Shown here: in pieces, positions 8,819 to 16,919 of the stretch
Layout: each line of letters begins with the position of its first letter
Numbering within the stretch: position 1 is the first letter of the stretch
From: JAJDXW01 sp965223775
GTDB taxonomy: Bacteria > Pseudomonadota > Gammaproteobacteria > HK1
Direction of reading: 5' to 3'
DNA: 64,000 nucleotides
Assembly: GCA_965223775.1 (NCBI GenBank)
Contig: OZ245021.1
Span: 1,302,001-1,366,000, forward strand
Program-made: the position numbers and the translations under genes
The notes under the pieces: model-generated
The model's input: only the letters and a program-made list of their open reading frames with translations
What the model was told of the DNA's origin: nothing
Database searches by the model: none

Positions 8819-9604
8819 TCACGGGAGCATGAAGCCTCCGAGGTCCCCGGCAACGAGGGCGAGCCAGCCCGCGAGGGCGAGCCACGGCCCGAAGGCGAAC
8901 GGACCGCGCTTCACCAGTCCGGCGCCTATCCCTCCGAGCGAAGCGAGGAAGACGATCCCGGGAAGAGCCTCCCAGCCGAGCCAGCCGCCCAGCATCGCGG
9001 TGAGCTTGAGATCGCCCGAACCGAGACCTTCCCGGCCCCGCAGGCGGCGGTAGATGCGCTGCACCAGCCAGAGAACCCCGTAGCCCGCCATCGCGCCCAG
9101 CACCGCATCGGGCAGCGTCGCCAGGAACCCGCCGGTCAGGTTGAACCCGATTCCCGCCCAGACCATCGGCAGCGTGATCGCATCCGGCAGGAGGCGGCAT
9201 TTGAGGTCGATGAAGGCGAGCGCGATGAGCGCCCAGGTGAGGGCGAAGGCCCCGGCCGCCGGCCAGCCGACGCCGAAACGCCAGGCGCACAGAGCGGTTG
9301 CCGCCGCGCACAGGAGTTCCATCACCGGGTAGCGAACGGAGATCGGGGCGCGGCACCGGGCGCACCGGCCTCCCAGCAGCGCGAATCCGGCGAGGGGGAT
9401 GAGCCCGTACCAGGGGATGGATTGCCGGCACCGCGGACAGTGCGAACGCGGGGTCGCAAGCGTCAGGCCGGCCGAGGGTCGGCGGTCCGTGCCGTCCCCT
9501 GTCGACTGCCGTTGCCATTCGTCCTCCAGCATGATCGGCAGCCTATGGACGACGACGGTCAGAACGCTTCCAGCCACGAGGCCGGCCGCGGCCGCAAGGA
9601 TCAT
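8819..9604 (-). CDS. pilD: Prepilin peptidase / N-methyltransferase
   Basis: 261 residues. It has the two zinc-type Cys pairs of the methylation domain (CPRC and CARC), then the aspartyl protease motifs 'FIDLKCRLLPD' and 'GSGDLKLTA' (the GxGD motif), with about seven membrane helices. PilD cleaves the leader of type IV pilins and pseudopilins and methylates the new N-terminus. The ATG at 9604 has a GAGGTG ribosome site; a GTG two codons earlier (9610) is the alternative. No pilB or pilC is next to it, but a prepilin substrate candidate lies at 12848. It follows pgeF closely on the same strand. Confidence 0.94.
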   Translation of the reverse strand: MILAAAAGLVAGSVLTVVVHRLPIMLEDEWQRQSTGDGTDRRPSAGLTLATPRSHCPRCRQSIPWYGLIPLAGFALLGGRCARCRAPISVRYPVMELLCAAATALCAWRFGVGWPAAGAFALTWALIALAFIDLKCRLLPDAITLPMVWAGIGFNLTGGFLATLPDAVLGAMAGYGVLWLVQRIYRRLRGREGLGSGDLKLTAMLGGWLGWEALPGIVFLASLGGIGAGLVKRGPFAFGPWLALAGWLALVAGDLGGFMLP

Positions 9605-9611
9605 GAACACC

Positions 9612-10361
9612 TCAGCCGAGCCAGATGAGTGTCGCCATCCGGCCGGTCACCCCGTCGCGCCGATGGGAAAAGAACCGCCCGGGATCGCTTGCCGTGCAGG
9701 TGCCTCCTCCATGCACGGAGCCGACGCCGCACCGCGCGAGCCGCCGGCGGACGAGCCGTTCCAGATCGGCCCGCCATCGCTCCGGCGGTCCGGCCGGCCG
9801 GAAGGCGCCGCCCGCACCGGGGTCGGCGGCGAGGAGGGCATCGCGGACATCGGGACTGACCTCGTAGCGTTCGGGACCGATGGCGGGGCCGAGCCAGGCC
9901 ATCAGCTCCGCCGGGAAGGCGCCGGCCGCGCGTACCCCCGCTTCGACGATGCCCGCCGCGATTCCCCGCCAGCCGGCGTGCAGGGCGGCGACCACCGTGG
10001 CGTCGCGGTCGCAGAGCAGCACCGGCATGCAGTCGGCCGCCAGCACCGCGCAGACGATTCCGGACTCGCGCGCAACGATTCCGTCGGCCGGGGTTCGGTT
10101 CGCTCCGGCATCCGCTTCCACGACCCGCGCGCCGTGGTGCTGGACGAGCCACCGCGGCTCTTCGGGCAGCTCGAGCGCGCTCCGCAGGCGCTCCCGGTTC
10201 CGGCCTACCGCCTCGGCGTCGTCCGCTACGTGGTCGCCGAGATTGAGGGTCCGCCACGGCCCGCCGCTCGTTCCGCCGGTGCGTGTCGACGATGCGGCGC
10301 GCACCCGGTGGGGCGCCGGCCAATCGGGAATGATCGGACGCAGGCGCCCCGGAGCGCTCAT
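9612..10361 (-). CDS. pgeF: Peptidoglycan editing factor PgeF (YfiH, purine nucleoside phosphorylase/laccase fold)
   Basis: 249 residues from the ATG that overlaps the rluD stop (ATGA). It shows the YfiH/DUF152 metal-site motifs: 'QHHGARVV' near the start, 'AADCMPVLL', 'ALHAGWRG' with His and the late 'GGGTCTAS'. The family is a Zn-dependent enzyme linked to removal of mis-incorporated L-Ser from UDP-MurNAc precursors and to purine nucleoside turnover. The rluD-pgeF order on one strand, divergent from bamD, is the E. coli arrangement, which supports the call. Confidence 0.93.
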   Translation of the reverse strand: MSAPGRLRPIIPDWPAPHRVRAASSTRTGGTSGGPWRTLNLGDHVADDAEAVGRNRERLRSALELPEEPRWLVQHHGARVVEADAGANRTPADGIVARESGIVCAVLAADCMPVLLCDRDATVVAALHAGWRGIAAGIVEAGVRAAGAFPAELMAWLGPAIGPERYEVSPDVRDALLAADPGAGGAFRPAGPPERWRADLERLVRRRLARCGVGSVHGGGTCTASDPGRFFSHRRDGVTGRMATLIWLG

Positions 10362-11356
10362 GCGTGCTCCGTGCGAGCCGTGCCGTCCGGCCCGGCATCC
10401 GCGGCAAGCGCGGCGAGCAATGCCTTCAGGTCGTCCGGCGGGGGCGCCGTCCACTCGCACTCGTGTCCGGTGGCCGGGTGGCGGACGATCAGCCGGCGGG
10501 CGTGCAGGGCCTGCCGGTCGAATCGACGCAGGGCCTCCTGGAGGCCGGGAGTGGCTCCGGCCGGCGGTCCGGTCCGCCCGCCGTAGTCGGAATCTCCCAC
10601 GATCGGGGATTCGCGGTGCGCGAGATGCACCCGGATCTGATGTGTGCGCCCGGTGTCGAGGCGGACCGAGAGCGCCGTGTGGGCGCGATAGCGGGTCTCG
10701 ACCCGGTAGTGGGTGATCGCCCGGCGGCCGTGACGCCGCACCACCGCCATCCGGGTCCGGTGGACGGGATGGCGTCCGATCGGCGCGTCGATGACCCCGC
10801 CCGCGATGACCCGGCCCCGGACCACGGCGAGGTACTCGCGGCGGATGGTGCGCGCGGTGAGCTGTTCCACCAGGGACTTGTGGGCGGCAAGGGTACGGGC
10901 GACGACCAGAAGACCGGTGGTGTCCTTGTCGAGACGATGCACCAGGCCGGCCCGGGGGACCGCGGCCAGCCGAGGCTCGTGGTGAACGAGGGCGTTGACC
11001 AGGGTCCGGTCCGGCCGGCCGGCCCCCGGATGGACGACCATCCCGGCCGGTTTGTCGATGACGATGACGTTCTCATCCTCGTAGTGGACGGCGAGGTCGA
11101 TGGCCTGGGCGGCGTGGGGCGAGGGTACGGGGTCCTCCGCCGGCACCTGCAGCTCGATGAGGTCACCGGCTTCGACCGAGTCCCGGGGGCGCCGGCTTCG
11201 ATGTCCCACGGTGGCTCTTCCGTCCCGGATCCACCGCTGGAGCCGTGCCCGCGAGTACTCGGGCGCAAGCGCGGCAAGGACGACGTCGAACCGCTTCCCC
11301 GCGAGTTCCTCCGGAACCGTGAACCGCACCGGCGGTTCGGTTACCCTATCGGCCAT
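10358..11356 (-). CDS. rluD: 23S rRNA pseudouridine(1911/1915/1917) synthase
   Basis: 332 residues starting MADRV, close to the E. coli start MAQRV. An N-terminal S4 RNA-binding domain (residues about 10-75) precedes the RsuA/RluA catalytic domain. The catalytic Asp sits in 'GLVHRLDKDTTGLLVV'; other signatures are 'VIDKPAGMVVHPGAG' and 'LDTGRTHQIRVHLA'. It isomerises three uridines in helix 69 of 23S rRNA. Its ATG overlaps the ATG of the divergent bamD by two bases (positions 11355-11356), leaving no leader between them, and no Shine-Dalgarno is visible. Confidence 0.95.
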   Translation of the reverse strand: MADRVTEPPVRFTVPEELAGKRFDVVLAALAPEYSRARLQRWIRDGRATVGHRSRRPRDSVEAGDLIELQVPAEDPVPSPHAAQAIDLAVHYEDENVIVIDKPAGMVVHPGAGRPDRTLVNALVHHEPRLAAVPRAGLVHRLDKDTTGLLVVARTLAAHKSLVEQLTARTIRREYLAVVRGRVIAGGVIDAPIGRHPVHRTRMAVVRRHGRRAITHYRVETRYRAHTALSVRLDTGRTHQIRVHLAHRESPIVGDSDYGGRTGPPAGATPGLQEALRRFDRQALHARRLIVRHPATGHECEWTAPPPDDLKALLAALAADAGPDGTARTEHA

Positions 11357-12116
11357 GAAGAGACATGCGGGCTTGTCCGTCGTTTTCGCGCTCTTTCTCG
11401 CCGCCTGCACGGGCAGCGGCGACTCGAGCGATCCCACGCGCAACCTGTCGGAGACGGAATTGTACCGCCAGGCGAAGGCGGCGCTCGACGACGGCGACTT
11501 CGAGACCGCGATCGACTACTACGGAAAGCTGGGCGCGCGCTTCCCCTTCGGGGACTACTCCGCGCAGGGCCAGCTCGATCTCGTGTATGCGTACTACAAG
11601 TTCAGGGAACCGGATTCGGCGATCGAAGAGGCGGACCGGTTCATCGAGTTCAATCCGAGGCATCCCGAAGTCGCATACGCTCATTACATCAAGGGACTGG
11701 TAAACTACAACCGCCGTTACGGGTGGTTCGACCGCTTCTTTCGGACCGACCGGGCGGAGCGCGACACGACCGAGCTCGCGGCCGCCTTCGACGATTTCAA
11801 GTCCCTGGTCGATCAGTTCCCCGAATCGCGCTACACGGCCGATGTGAGAGAACGAATGGTCGATCTCCGGGACACGCTTGCGCGCCACGAGCTGGTGGTG
11901 GCGGAGTTCTATTTCGGGCGGAAGGCATGGGTGGCTGCGGCGAAGCGGGCGGAGCACGTCGTGAGCAGGTTCCCGAGCTCGCCCTCCGTTCGGCCCGCGC
12001 TCGGGATCGTGGTCCGGTCATACCGTGCGATCGGCCTCGACGACCTGGCCGCCGACTCGCTTCGCGTGCTGAGAAGCAACTATCCGGGTCATCCCGACCC
12101 GGGTCAGACGCCTTGA
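11355..12116 (+). CDS. bamD: Outer membrane assembly lipoprotein BamD
   Basis: 253 residues. The lipoprotein signal (KRHAGLSVVFALFLAAC) ends in the lipobox LAAC, followed by TPR repeats typical of BamD: 'LYRQAKAALDDGDFETAI', 'ARFPFGDYS', 'QLDLVYAYYKF', 'DRFIEFNPRHP'. BamD is the essential TPR subunit of the beta-barrel assembly machine in the outer membrane. It is divergent from rluD, as in enterics, but here the two start codons share bases. A second start further in would remove the lipobox, so 11355 is favoured despite the lack of a Shine-Dalgarno. Confidence 0.95.
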   Translation: MKRHAGLSVVFALFLAACTGSGDSSDPTRNLSETELYRQAKAALDDGDFETAIDYYGKLGARFPFGDYSAQGQLDLVYAYYKFREPDSAIEEADRFIEFNPRHPEVAYAHYIKGLVNYNRRYGWFDRFFRTDRAERDTTELAAAFDDFKSLVDQFPESRYTADVRERMVDLRDTLARHELVVAEFYFGRKAWVAAAKRAEHVVSRFPSSPSVRPALGIVVRSYRAIGLDDLAADSLRVLRSNYPGHPDPGQTP

Positions 12117-12133
12117 GGCGCCGCCATCCTTGC

Positions 12134-12308
12134 AGTTGAGCCAAGTTCCTGCGCGAGGCGTCCCGGGAGCGCGGGCTTCCAGCCCGCATGGGCCATCGCC
12201 GGCCCGCGGCTCAACGCGGACTGGAAGCCCGCGCTCCCGGGAAACCGCCCAGCCGCCCGCACGCCCGACGGAGCATCACATGCCTCGTCGGTCTGAGGCG
12301 AAGCCGGG
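12134..12308. repeat. Dispersed repeat family 2, copy 1, containing a perfect 21-bp inverted repeat
   Basis: The non-coding stretch after bamD. Positions 12162-12182 are the exact reverse complement of 12221-12241 (arm begins CCCGGGAGCGCGGGCTTCC), with a 38-bp spacer. Inside the arm, GCGGGCT/AGCCCGC also pairs locally. The right end (12278-12305, ACATGCCTCGTCGGTCTGAG...) recurs at 25834 with 2 differences in 28 bases, and the left end (TTGAGCCAAGTT) resembles GTGAGTCAAGTT at 25738. It looks like a REP-like or MITE-like unit and directly abuts a family 1 element at 12309. Confidence 0.7.
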
Positions 12309-12443
12309 CTAGTTTTCCCGCAAGGTGGTCTCCTCGATTCGAACGCCGCCGCCCCGAAGTCGCGGGCCGGCTTCCGCGGTGCCGCCCGCTACCGCGAGTG
12401 GACCGGCGTCCGCAGCAGGAGATCGGTGAAATATGCGCGCTAG
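12309..12443. repeat. CTAG-bounded palindromic element (family 1), copy E, degenerate
   Basis: Bounded by CTAG at 12309-12312 and 12440-12443. The right end (GGCGTCCGCAGCAGGAGATC then GGTGAAAT) matches the ends of copies A, B, C and D. An inner stem pairs GTCGCGGGC (12359-12367) with GCCCGCTAC (12384-12392), 8 of 9 pairs. The right CTAG contains the stop codon of glnB, which is on the minus strand. The left terminal repeat is poorly conserved. Confidence 0.7.
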
Positions 12444-12778
12444 ATGGCCTGCGCGTCGCGTTCCCCGGTACGAATGCGCACCACCGTGTCGACCGGGAAC
12501 ACGAAGATCTTTCCGTCCCCGATCTTGTCGGTACGCGCGGACTCGGTGATGGTCTCGATGCAAGCGTCCACCTGGTCGTCCGCAACCACGATCTCGAGCT
12601 TCAGCTTCGGGAGAAAATCGACGACGTACTCGGCGCCCCGGTACAGCTCCGTATGCCCCTTCTGGCGGCCGAAGCCCTTGGCCTCGGAAACGGTCATGCC
12701 CGCGACGCCGATCTCCGACAACGCCTCGCGGACATCGTCGAGCCGGAATGGTTTGATGATGGCGACGATGCATTTCAT
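12440..12778 (-). CDS. glnB: Nitrogen regulatory protein P-II
   Basis: 112 residues, the normal PII length, starting MKCIVAIIKPFRLDDV. The T-loop contains Tyr-51 in 'YRGAEYVV', the uridylylation site, and the B- and C-loop motifs 'TGERDAQAI'-type tail and 'GDGKIFVFPV' are present. PII senses 2-oxoglutarate and ATP/ADP and controls glutamine synthetase adenylylation and NtrB. No amtB or glnA lies next to it, which favours GlnB over GlnK. The TAG stop is formed by the terminal CTAG of repeat copy E. Confidence 0.95.
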   Translation of the reverse strand: MKCIVAIIKPFRLDDVREALSEIGVAGMTVSEAKGFGRQKGHTELYRGAEYVVDFLPKLKLEIVVADDQVDACIETITESARTDKIGDGKIFVFPVDTVVRIRTGERDAQAI

Positions 12779-12847
12779 GCGGAAGAGCGGCCTTGCGGCG
12801 AGATACGGGAGAAGCCTGACGATTGTAGCCCAAGCGAGGACCCGCGC

Positions 12848-13279
12848 GTGAATCAGAACGGACTCACCGTCATCGAGCTGATGATTGTGGTCGCGATCCT
12901 CGGCATTCTCGCCGCGGTCGCGATGCCCGCTTGGCGCGACTACATGGTGCGGGCGAAGATCCAGCAGGCGGCGGACGCCGCCGCCCCGCACCGGGCCGCG
13001 CTCGACCGGGCGTGCGGGGACGGCAATCTCGACGGCGCCGGGCATGACCTCCTGCGACTCGATCCCCCGGAGGCGTGGCGCAGCGAATACACGACCGCGA
13101 TCGCCGCGGCCGGGGTGGGGCCGACGGCGGGAACCGTCACCCTGACCCTGGTTGGCGTCGGTGGCGACATCGAAGCCGGTGGCCGCCTCGTCCTCGCCGG
13201 GACTTGCGATGCCGGACGGATGGCCTGGATCGCCGGCGGCGAGGATGTTCCGGGCAAGTACCTGCCCACCGTTCTCTGA
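12848..13279 (+). CDS. Type IV prepilin-like protein (PilA/PilE family)
   Basis: 143 residues from GTG, with GCGAGGA as ribosome site. The class III leader is only five residues (MNQNG), followed by 'LTVIELMIVVAILGILA', the classic pilin N-terminal helix with Glu at +5. The residue after the cleavage Gly is Leu rather than the usual Phe or Met. Two Cys ('ACGDGNLDG' and 'GTCDAGR') could form a disulfide loop. It is divergent from glnB and 3.2 kb from pilD, its probable processing enzyme. Whether it is a major pilin, minor pilin or pseudopilin cannot be told; the short C-terminal domain and lack of a pil operon leave this open. Confidence 0.85.
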   Translation: MNQNGLTVIELMIVVAILGILAAVAMPAWRDYMVRAKIQQAADAAAPHRAALDRACGDGNLDGAGHDLLRLDPPEAWRSEYTTAIAAAGVGPTAGTVTLTLVGVGGDIEAGGRLVLAGTCDAGRMAWIAGGEDVPGKYLPTVL

Positions 13280-13331
13280 TCCGCGCCCCGGGAGCGCCAG
13301 CCGCGGCGCCGGCTCGACCGGCCTCGCGGCT

Positions 13332-14090
13332 TCACGGCTGGATGCAGCGCAGCGTTTCCCGGAAGAGCCGGCGGTTGGTCGCCACGATCTCGCCACGTTC
13401 CATGAAGTCCTCGCCGCCATCCGGGGCGGACATGAGCCCCCCCGCTTCGCGCACCAGCAGCACGCCGGCCGCGAGATCCCAGGCATGCAGCCCGGCGCCC
13501 AGGAAACCGTCGAACCGTCCCGCCGCGACGTAGGCGAGATCGAGGGCAGCCGACCCGGTGCGCCGGCGAATCACCCCGCGATGGGAGAGCGGCTCCCCGG
13601 TTCGTCCGTCGAGAGTGTGTGGGATGGACAGGGCAAGCACCGCCTCGGCCAGGGTGTCGTGCCGGCTGACCCGGATGCGCCGGCTGTCGAGCTGGGCGCC
13701 CCAGCCTCGGGTGGCCGTGAAGAGCTCGTTGCGGCGAGGGTCGTAGATTACCGCGTGCTCCAGGCGCCTGTCCCGGCGCACGCCGATGGAGACCGCGTAG
13801 TGGGGGATCTGGCGCAGATAGTTGGCGGTTCCGTCGAGAGGATCGACGATCCAGACCACCTCCTCCTTGCCCGGCCGGGCGCCGCCTTCCTCCCCCAGGA
13901 ACCCGTGGTCGGGATAGAACTCGCGCACGGTGGAGACGATTGCGCGTTCCGCGGCCCGGTCCACCTCGGTGACGAAATCGCCCTGGCCCTTGCGCGACAC
14001 TTCGAGATCGGCCACCCGGGTGTGATAGCGCAATATGATGTCTCCGGCCCGGCGTGCGGCGCGGACCGCGACGTTGACGATGGGGTGCAC
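13332..14090 (-). CDS. suhB: Inositol-1-monophosphatase family protein SuhB
   Basis: 252 residues. Metal-binding motifs of the Li-sensitive phosphatase family are present: 'GEEGG' (near residue 68), 'WIVDPLDGTANYL' and 'HAWDLAAGVLLVREAGG'. In gammaproteobacteria SuhB also acts with Nus factors in rRNA transcription antitermination. It is divergent from trmJ, the conserved arrangement. A -10-like TAGAAT (minus strand, at 14120-14125) lies 30 bp upstream of the ATG, but no good -35 is seen. Confidence 0.94.
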   Translation of the reverse strand: MHPIVNVAVRAARRAGDIILRYHTRVADLEVSRKGQGDFVTEVDRAAERAIVSTVREFYPDHGFLGEEGGARPGKEEVVWIVDPLDGTANYLRQIPHYAVSIGVRRDRRLEHAVIYDPRRNELFTATRGWGAQLDSRRIRVSRHDTLAEAVLALSIPHTLDGRTGEPLSHRGVIRRRTGSAALDLAYVAAGRFDGFLGAGLHAWDLAAGVLLVREAGGLMSAPDGGEDFMERGEIVATNRRLFRETLRCIQP

Positions 14091-14196
14091 GAAATGAACG
14101 CCACGTTGAAACGGCGCCCATTCTACCGCCCGCCGGTGTCCGCGACCGGCGAGGCGGCCGCGCGTTCAATCCTTTCAACGCTCGGATGACGGGTCG

Positions 14197-15027
14197 ATGA
14201 CGCCGCCCGACGCGCTCGCGAACGTGCGGATCGTGCTCGTCGAGCCGACTCACCCGGGAAACATCGGGGCGGTGGCCCGTGCCATGCGGACCATGGGCCT
14301 TCGGGATCTGCGGCTGGTCCGACCGCGCCGGTACCCCAGCGCCGAGGCCACCGAGCGGGCGGCCGGGGCGTTCGACGTCCTCGACCGGGCCCGAGTCGTC
14401 GGTGATCTGTCGCAAGCCCTTGCCGACTGCCGGTGGGCGGTGGCGGCGACCGCCCGGCCGCGGCGTCTCGAGTGGGTGCAGCTCGATCCGGAGGGAGCCG
14501 GTCGCGAGCTCGTCACGCGGGCGGCATCGGGCCCGGTGGCGGCCGTATTCGGGCGGGAGAGCGCCGGTCTCGCAAACGACGAGATCGATCGCTGCCAGGC
14601 GGTGCTCCGGATCGCGACCGATCCCGGTTTCCGTTCCCTGAACATCGCCGCGGCGGTCCAGATCGCGGCCTACGAGATCGCGAGGGCCGCGGCCCGGGCG
14701 GCGCTCGCCGGGGATGCCGGCGCTGTCGTGGGGTGCCCCCACGGTCCCGGCGCCGGGCTGGGAGCGGGAGGCGGCGGCACGGGGGAGGAGCGGCCCGGGG
14801 AGGTGACGGCGGCCGACCTCGAGCGGCTGTTCGCGCACTTCGAGACGGCGCTTGCGGACATCGGCTACCTCGACCCGGAGCGCCCCCGGCTGCTCATGCG
14901 GCGGTTGCGGCGGCTCGTCGTCCGGGCGGACATCGACCGGGCGGAGCTCAACATCCTGCGCGGCATCCTCACCGCCGCGCAGCAGGCGGCCGGGGCGCCC
15001 GTCGCGCGACCCTCGCGAAGACGATGA
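14197..15027 (+). CDS. trmJ: tRNA (cytidine/uridine-32-2'-O-)-methyltransferase
   Basis: 276 residues of the SpoU/SPOUT class. Motif 1 is 'VEPTHPGNIGAVARAM', motif 2 'VFGRESAGLAND' and motif 3 'SLNIAAAVQIAAYE', which together form the trefoil-knot SAM site. A Gly-rich insert (about residues 175-200) precedes a helical C-terminal domain ending 'RADIDRAELNILRGIL', typical of TrmJ. It methylates the ribose at position 32 of tRNA. The divergent suhB neighbour is as in E. coli. The Fe-S assembly genes that often follow (iscR) are not here; purN converges instead. Confidence 0.93.
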   Translation: MTPPDALANVRIVLVEPTHPGNIGAVARAMRTMGLRDLRLVRPRRYPSAEATERAAGAFDVLDRARVVGDLSQALADCRWAVAATARPRRLEWVQLDPEGAGRELVTRAASGPVAAVFGRESAGLANDEIDRCQAVLRIATDPGFRSLNIAAAVQIAAYEIARAAARAALAGDAGAVVGCPHGPGAGLGAGGGGTGEERPGEVTAADLERLFAHFETALADIGYLDPERPRLLMRRLRRLVVRADIDRAELNILRGILTAAQQAAGAPVARPSRRR

Positions 15028-15065
15028 CCCGGCTCGGGGTCTTCGGGTTCCGGTCGGGGCGGCGC

Positions 15066-15764
15066 TCAGCCGGGCCGGACGGGGCGGCCGTCGAGCCAGG
15101 CATCCCCGCCACGAAGTCGAAGACGCCCCGTCACGAACCGATGGACCGTTCGGGGCAGGAGCCGGTGCTCTTCCGCGAGGACGCGCGCGGCCAGGGAATC
15201 GGGTGTATCTTCCCGTCGCACCGGAACCCGGGCCCGCTCGATAGCCGGTCCTGCGTCGAGCTCCCCGGTCACGAAATGGACGGTGCAGCCGTGTTCGGAC
15301 ACCCCCGCTTCGATCGCCCTCTCATGGGTCCGGAGCCCCGGGAACGCGGGGAGCAGGGAGGGGTGGACGTTGATGAGCCGGCCCGCGAACCGGCGCGTGA
15401 ATTCGGCCCCGAGGATGCGCATGAATCCGGCCAGCACGACGAGATCCGCCCGACCCGGTCCGTCTATCCGTTCGGCCAGCGCATCGTCGAACCCGGCGCG
15501 TTCGCGCCAGGACCGGTGATCGAGCGTGTGGGCCGGAATCCCCGCCGCCCGGGCCCGGTCGAGTGCGCGAGCCCCGGGGACGTTGCTCAGGACTTCCGCG
15601 ACCGGACACCCCGCGTCGATGAGCGACTGGAGGTTGGTGCCGCGCCCCGAAACGAGAACGACGATTCGCGACCGCGCCGGCCAGGTCCACCCCGCGGACG
15701 GTGCTCGCCGCGCCGGGAACGGGGCGCGCGGCCGGTGTTCGTTCGACTCGTGCGCGCCGTTCAC
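15066..15764 (-). CDS. purN: Phosphoribosylglycinamide formyltransferase
   Basis: 232 residues, GTG start overlapping the purM stop (GTGA). The first about 28 residues are an Arg/Pro-rich extension before the usual opening 'IVVLVSGRGTNLQSLI'. Active-site signatures are 'INVHPSLLPAFPG' (Asn, His) and 'DAGPAI' (Asp). It uses 10-formyl-tetrahydrofolate to make FGAR in purine synthesis. The purM-purN pair on one strand is the standard gammaproteobacterial operon. The extension suggests the true start could be an internal codon; no better in-frame start with a ribosome site is visible. Confidence 0.94.
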   Translation of the reverse strand: MNGAHESNEHRPRAPFPARRAPSAGWTWPARSRIVVLVSGRGTNLQSLIDAGCPVAEVLSNVPGARALDRARAAGIPAHTLDHRSWRERAGFDDALAERIDGPGRADLVVLAGFMRILGAEFTRRFAGRLINVHPSLLPAFPGLRTHERAIEAGVSEHGCTVHFVTGELDAGPAIERARVPVRREDTPDSLAARVLAEEHRLLPRTVHRFVTGRLRLRGGDAWLDGRPVRPG

Positions 15765-16825
15765 TCGATGAGGACCTGTTCGCGGTGACGGGCGTCGGCC
15801 AGCAGCACCTCGCCGATGACGGCCGGGTCCTCGCCGGCGTCCCCGAGTATCCGCAACGCATCGTCGACGTGATGGGCGGAGACGACGAGCGCCATTCCGA
15901 TCCCGCAGTTGAAGGTCCGGAACATCTCACGGTCCTCGATGCCCCCCGTCTCCCGGACCCAGCGGACGATCGGTGGTTCCGTCCAGCTCCGGCGGTCGAG
16001 TCGTACGCGCAGCCCCGCGGGCAGGATCCTCCCGATGTTGAGGGTGAGCCCGCCGCCGGTGATGTGCGCGAGGCCCTTGACCGGGACCTCTTCCATCAGC
16101 GCGTGTACGGGGCCGACGTAGATCCGGGTGGGGGTCATCAGGCACTTCCCGAGGGACTCGCCGCCGTCGAACGGCGCGGTGAGGGAAGCGCCGGAGACCT
16201 CGAGGACCTTCCGCACGAGCGAGAAACCGTTCGAGTGCAGCCCGCTCGAGGGCAGTCCGATGATCCGGTCGCCGGGGTGGACCCCCGCGCCGCTCACGAT
16301 GCGGTCTTCCTCGACGAGACCGAGGCAGAATCCGGCGAGATCGAAATCCTCGCTCGAATAGACGCCCGGCATCTCGGCGCACTCGCCGCCGACGAGCGAC
16401 GCGCCGGCGAGCTCGCAGCCTCGGGCGACGCCTTCGATCACCATCTGGGCCGTCGACAGTTCGAGCCGGCCCATGGCCAGGTAGTCCAGGAACAGGACCG
16501 GCTCCGCGCCCTGTACGAGCACGTCGTTCGCGCACATCGCCACGAGATCGATCCCGACCGTCTCGTAGCTCGAGGTCTGCACCGCCAGCCGGAGCTTGGT
16601 GCCGACGCCGTCCGCCGCGGTGACGAGCACCGGGTTCCGGTACCGGTCCATGGGGAGCTTGAAGAGCGACGCGAATCCGCCCACCCCGCCGAGCACCCCG
16701 GGCCGATAGGTACGGCTGGCGATGGCCCGGATCCGGTCGACGAGCCGGTTGCCCCGGTCGATATCGACCCCAGCGTCCCGGTAGCGGAGGGAGGTCGCAC
16801 CTGTATCGGCCATGTTGCTATGCAT
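15761..16825 (-). CDS. purM: Phosphoribosylformylglycinamidine cyclo-ligase (AIR synthetase)
   Basis: 354 residues with the signatures of PurM: 'YRDAGVDIDRGNRLVDRI', 'VTAADGVGTKLRLA', 'CANDVLVQGAEPVLFLDY', 'GGECAEMPG' and 'HITGGGLTLNIGRILP'. It closes the imidazole ring using ATP, the fifth step of purine synthesis. ATG 16825 is used; ATG 16813 (MADTG) is an equally reasonable start. A TACAAT hexamer (minus strand, 16849-16854) sits 24 bp upstream and may be the -10 box. It is divergent from the DUF2066 gene, a common gammaproteobacterial arrangement. Confidence 0.96.
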   Translation of the reverse strand: MHSNMADTGATSLRYRDAGVDIDRGNRLVDRIRAIASRTYRPGVLGGVGGFASLFKLPMDRYRNPVLVTAADGVGTKLRLAVQTSSYETVGIDLVAMCANDVLVQGAEPVLFLDYLAMGRLELSTAQMVIEGVARGCELAGASLVGGECAEMPGVYSSEDFDLAGFCLGLVEEDRIVSGAGVHPGDRIIGLPSSGLHSNGFSLVRKVLEVSGASLTAPFDGGESLGKCLMTPTRIYVGPVHALMEEVPVKGLAHITGGGLTLNIGRILPAGLRVRLDRRSWTEPPIVRWVRETGGIEDREMFRTFNCGIGMALVVSAHHVDDALRILGDAGEDPAVIGEVLLADARHREQVLIE

Positions 16826-16919
16826 CCGGTTCAGCCAAGCTCGCGCCTATTGTAAATTGGCACGATGCTGATCGAGACCGAAACCGGACACCTTCGCTGC
16901 GGCGTTGTAGATTGGCGCG

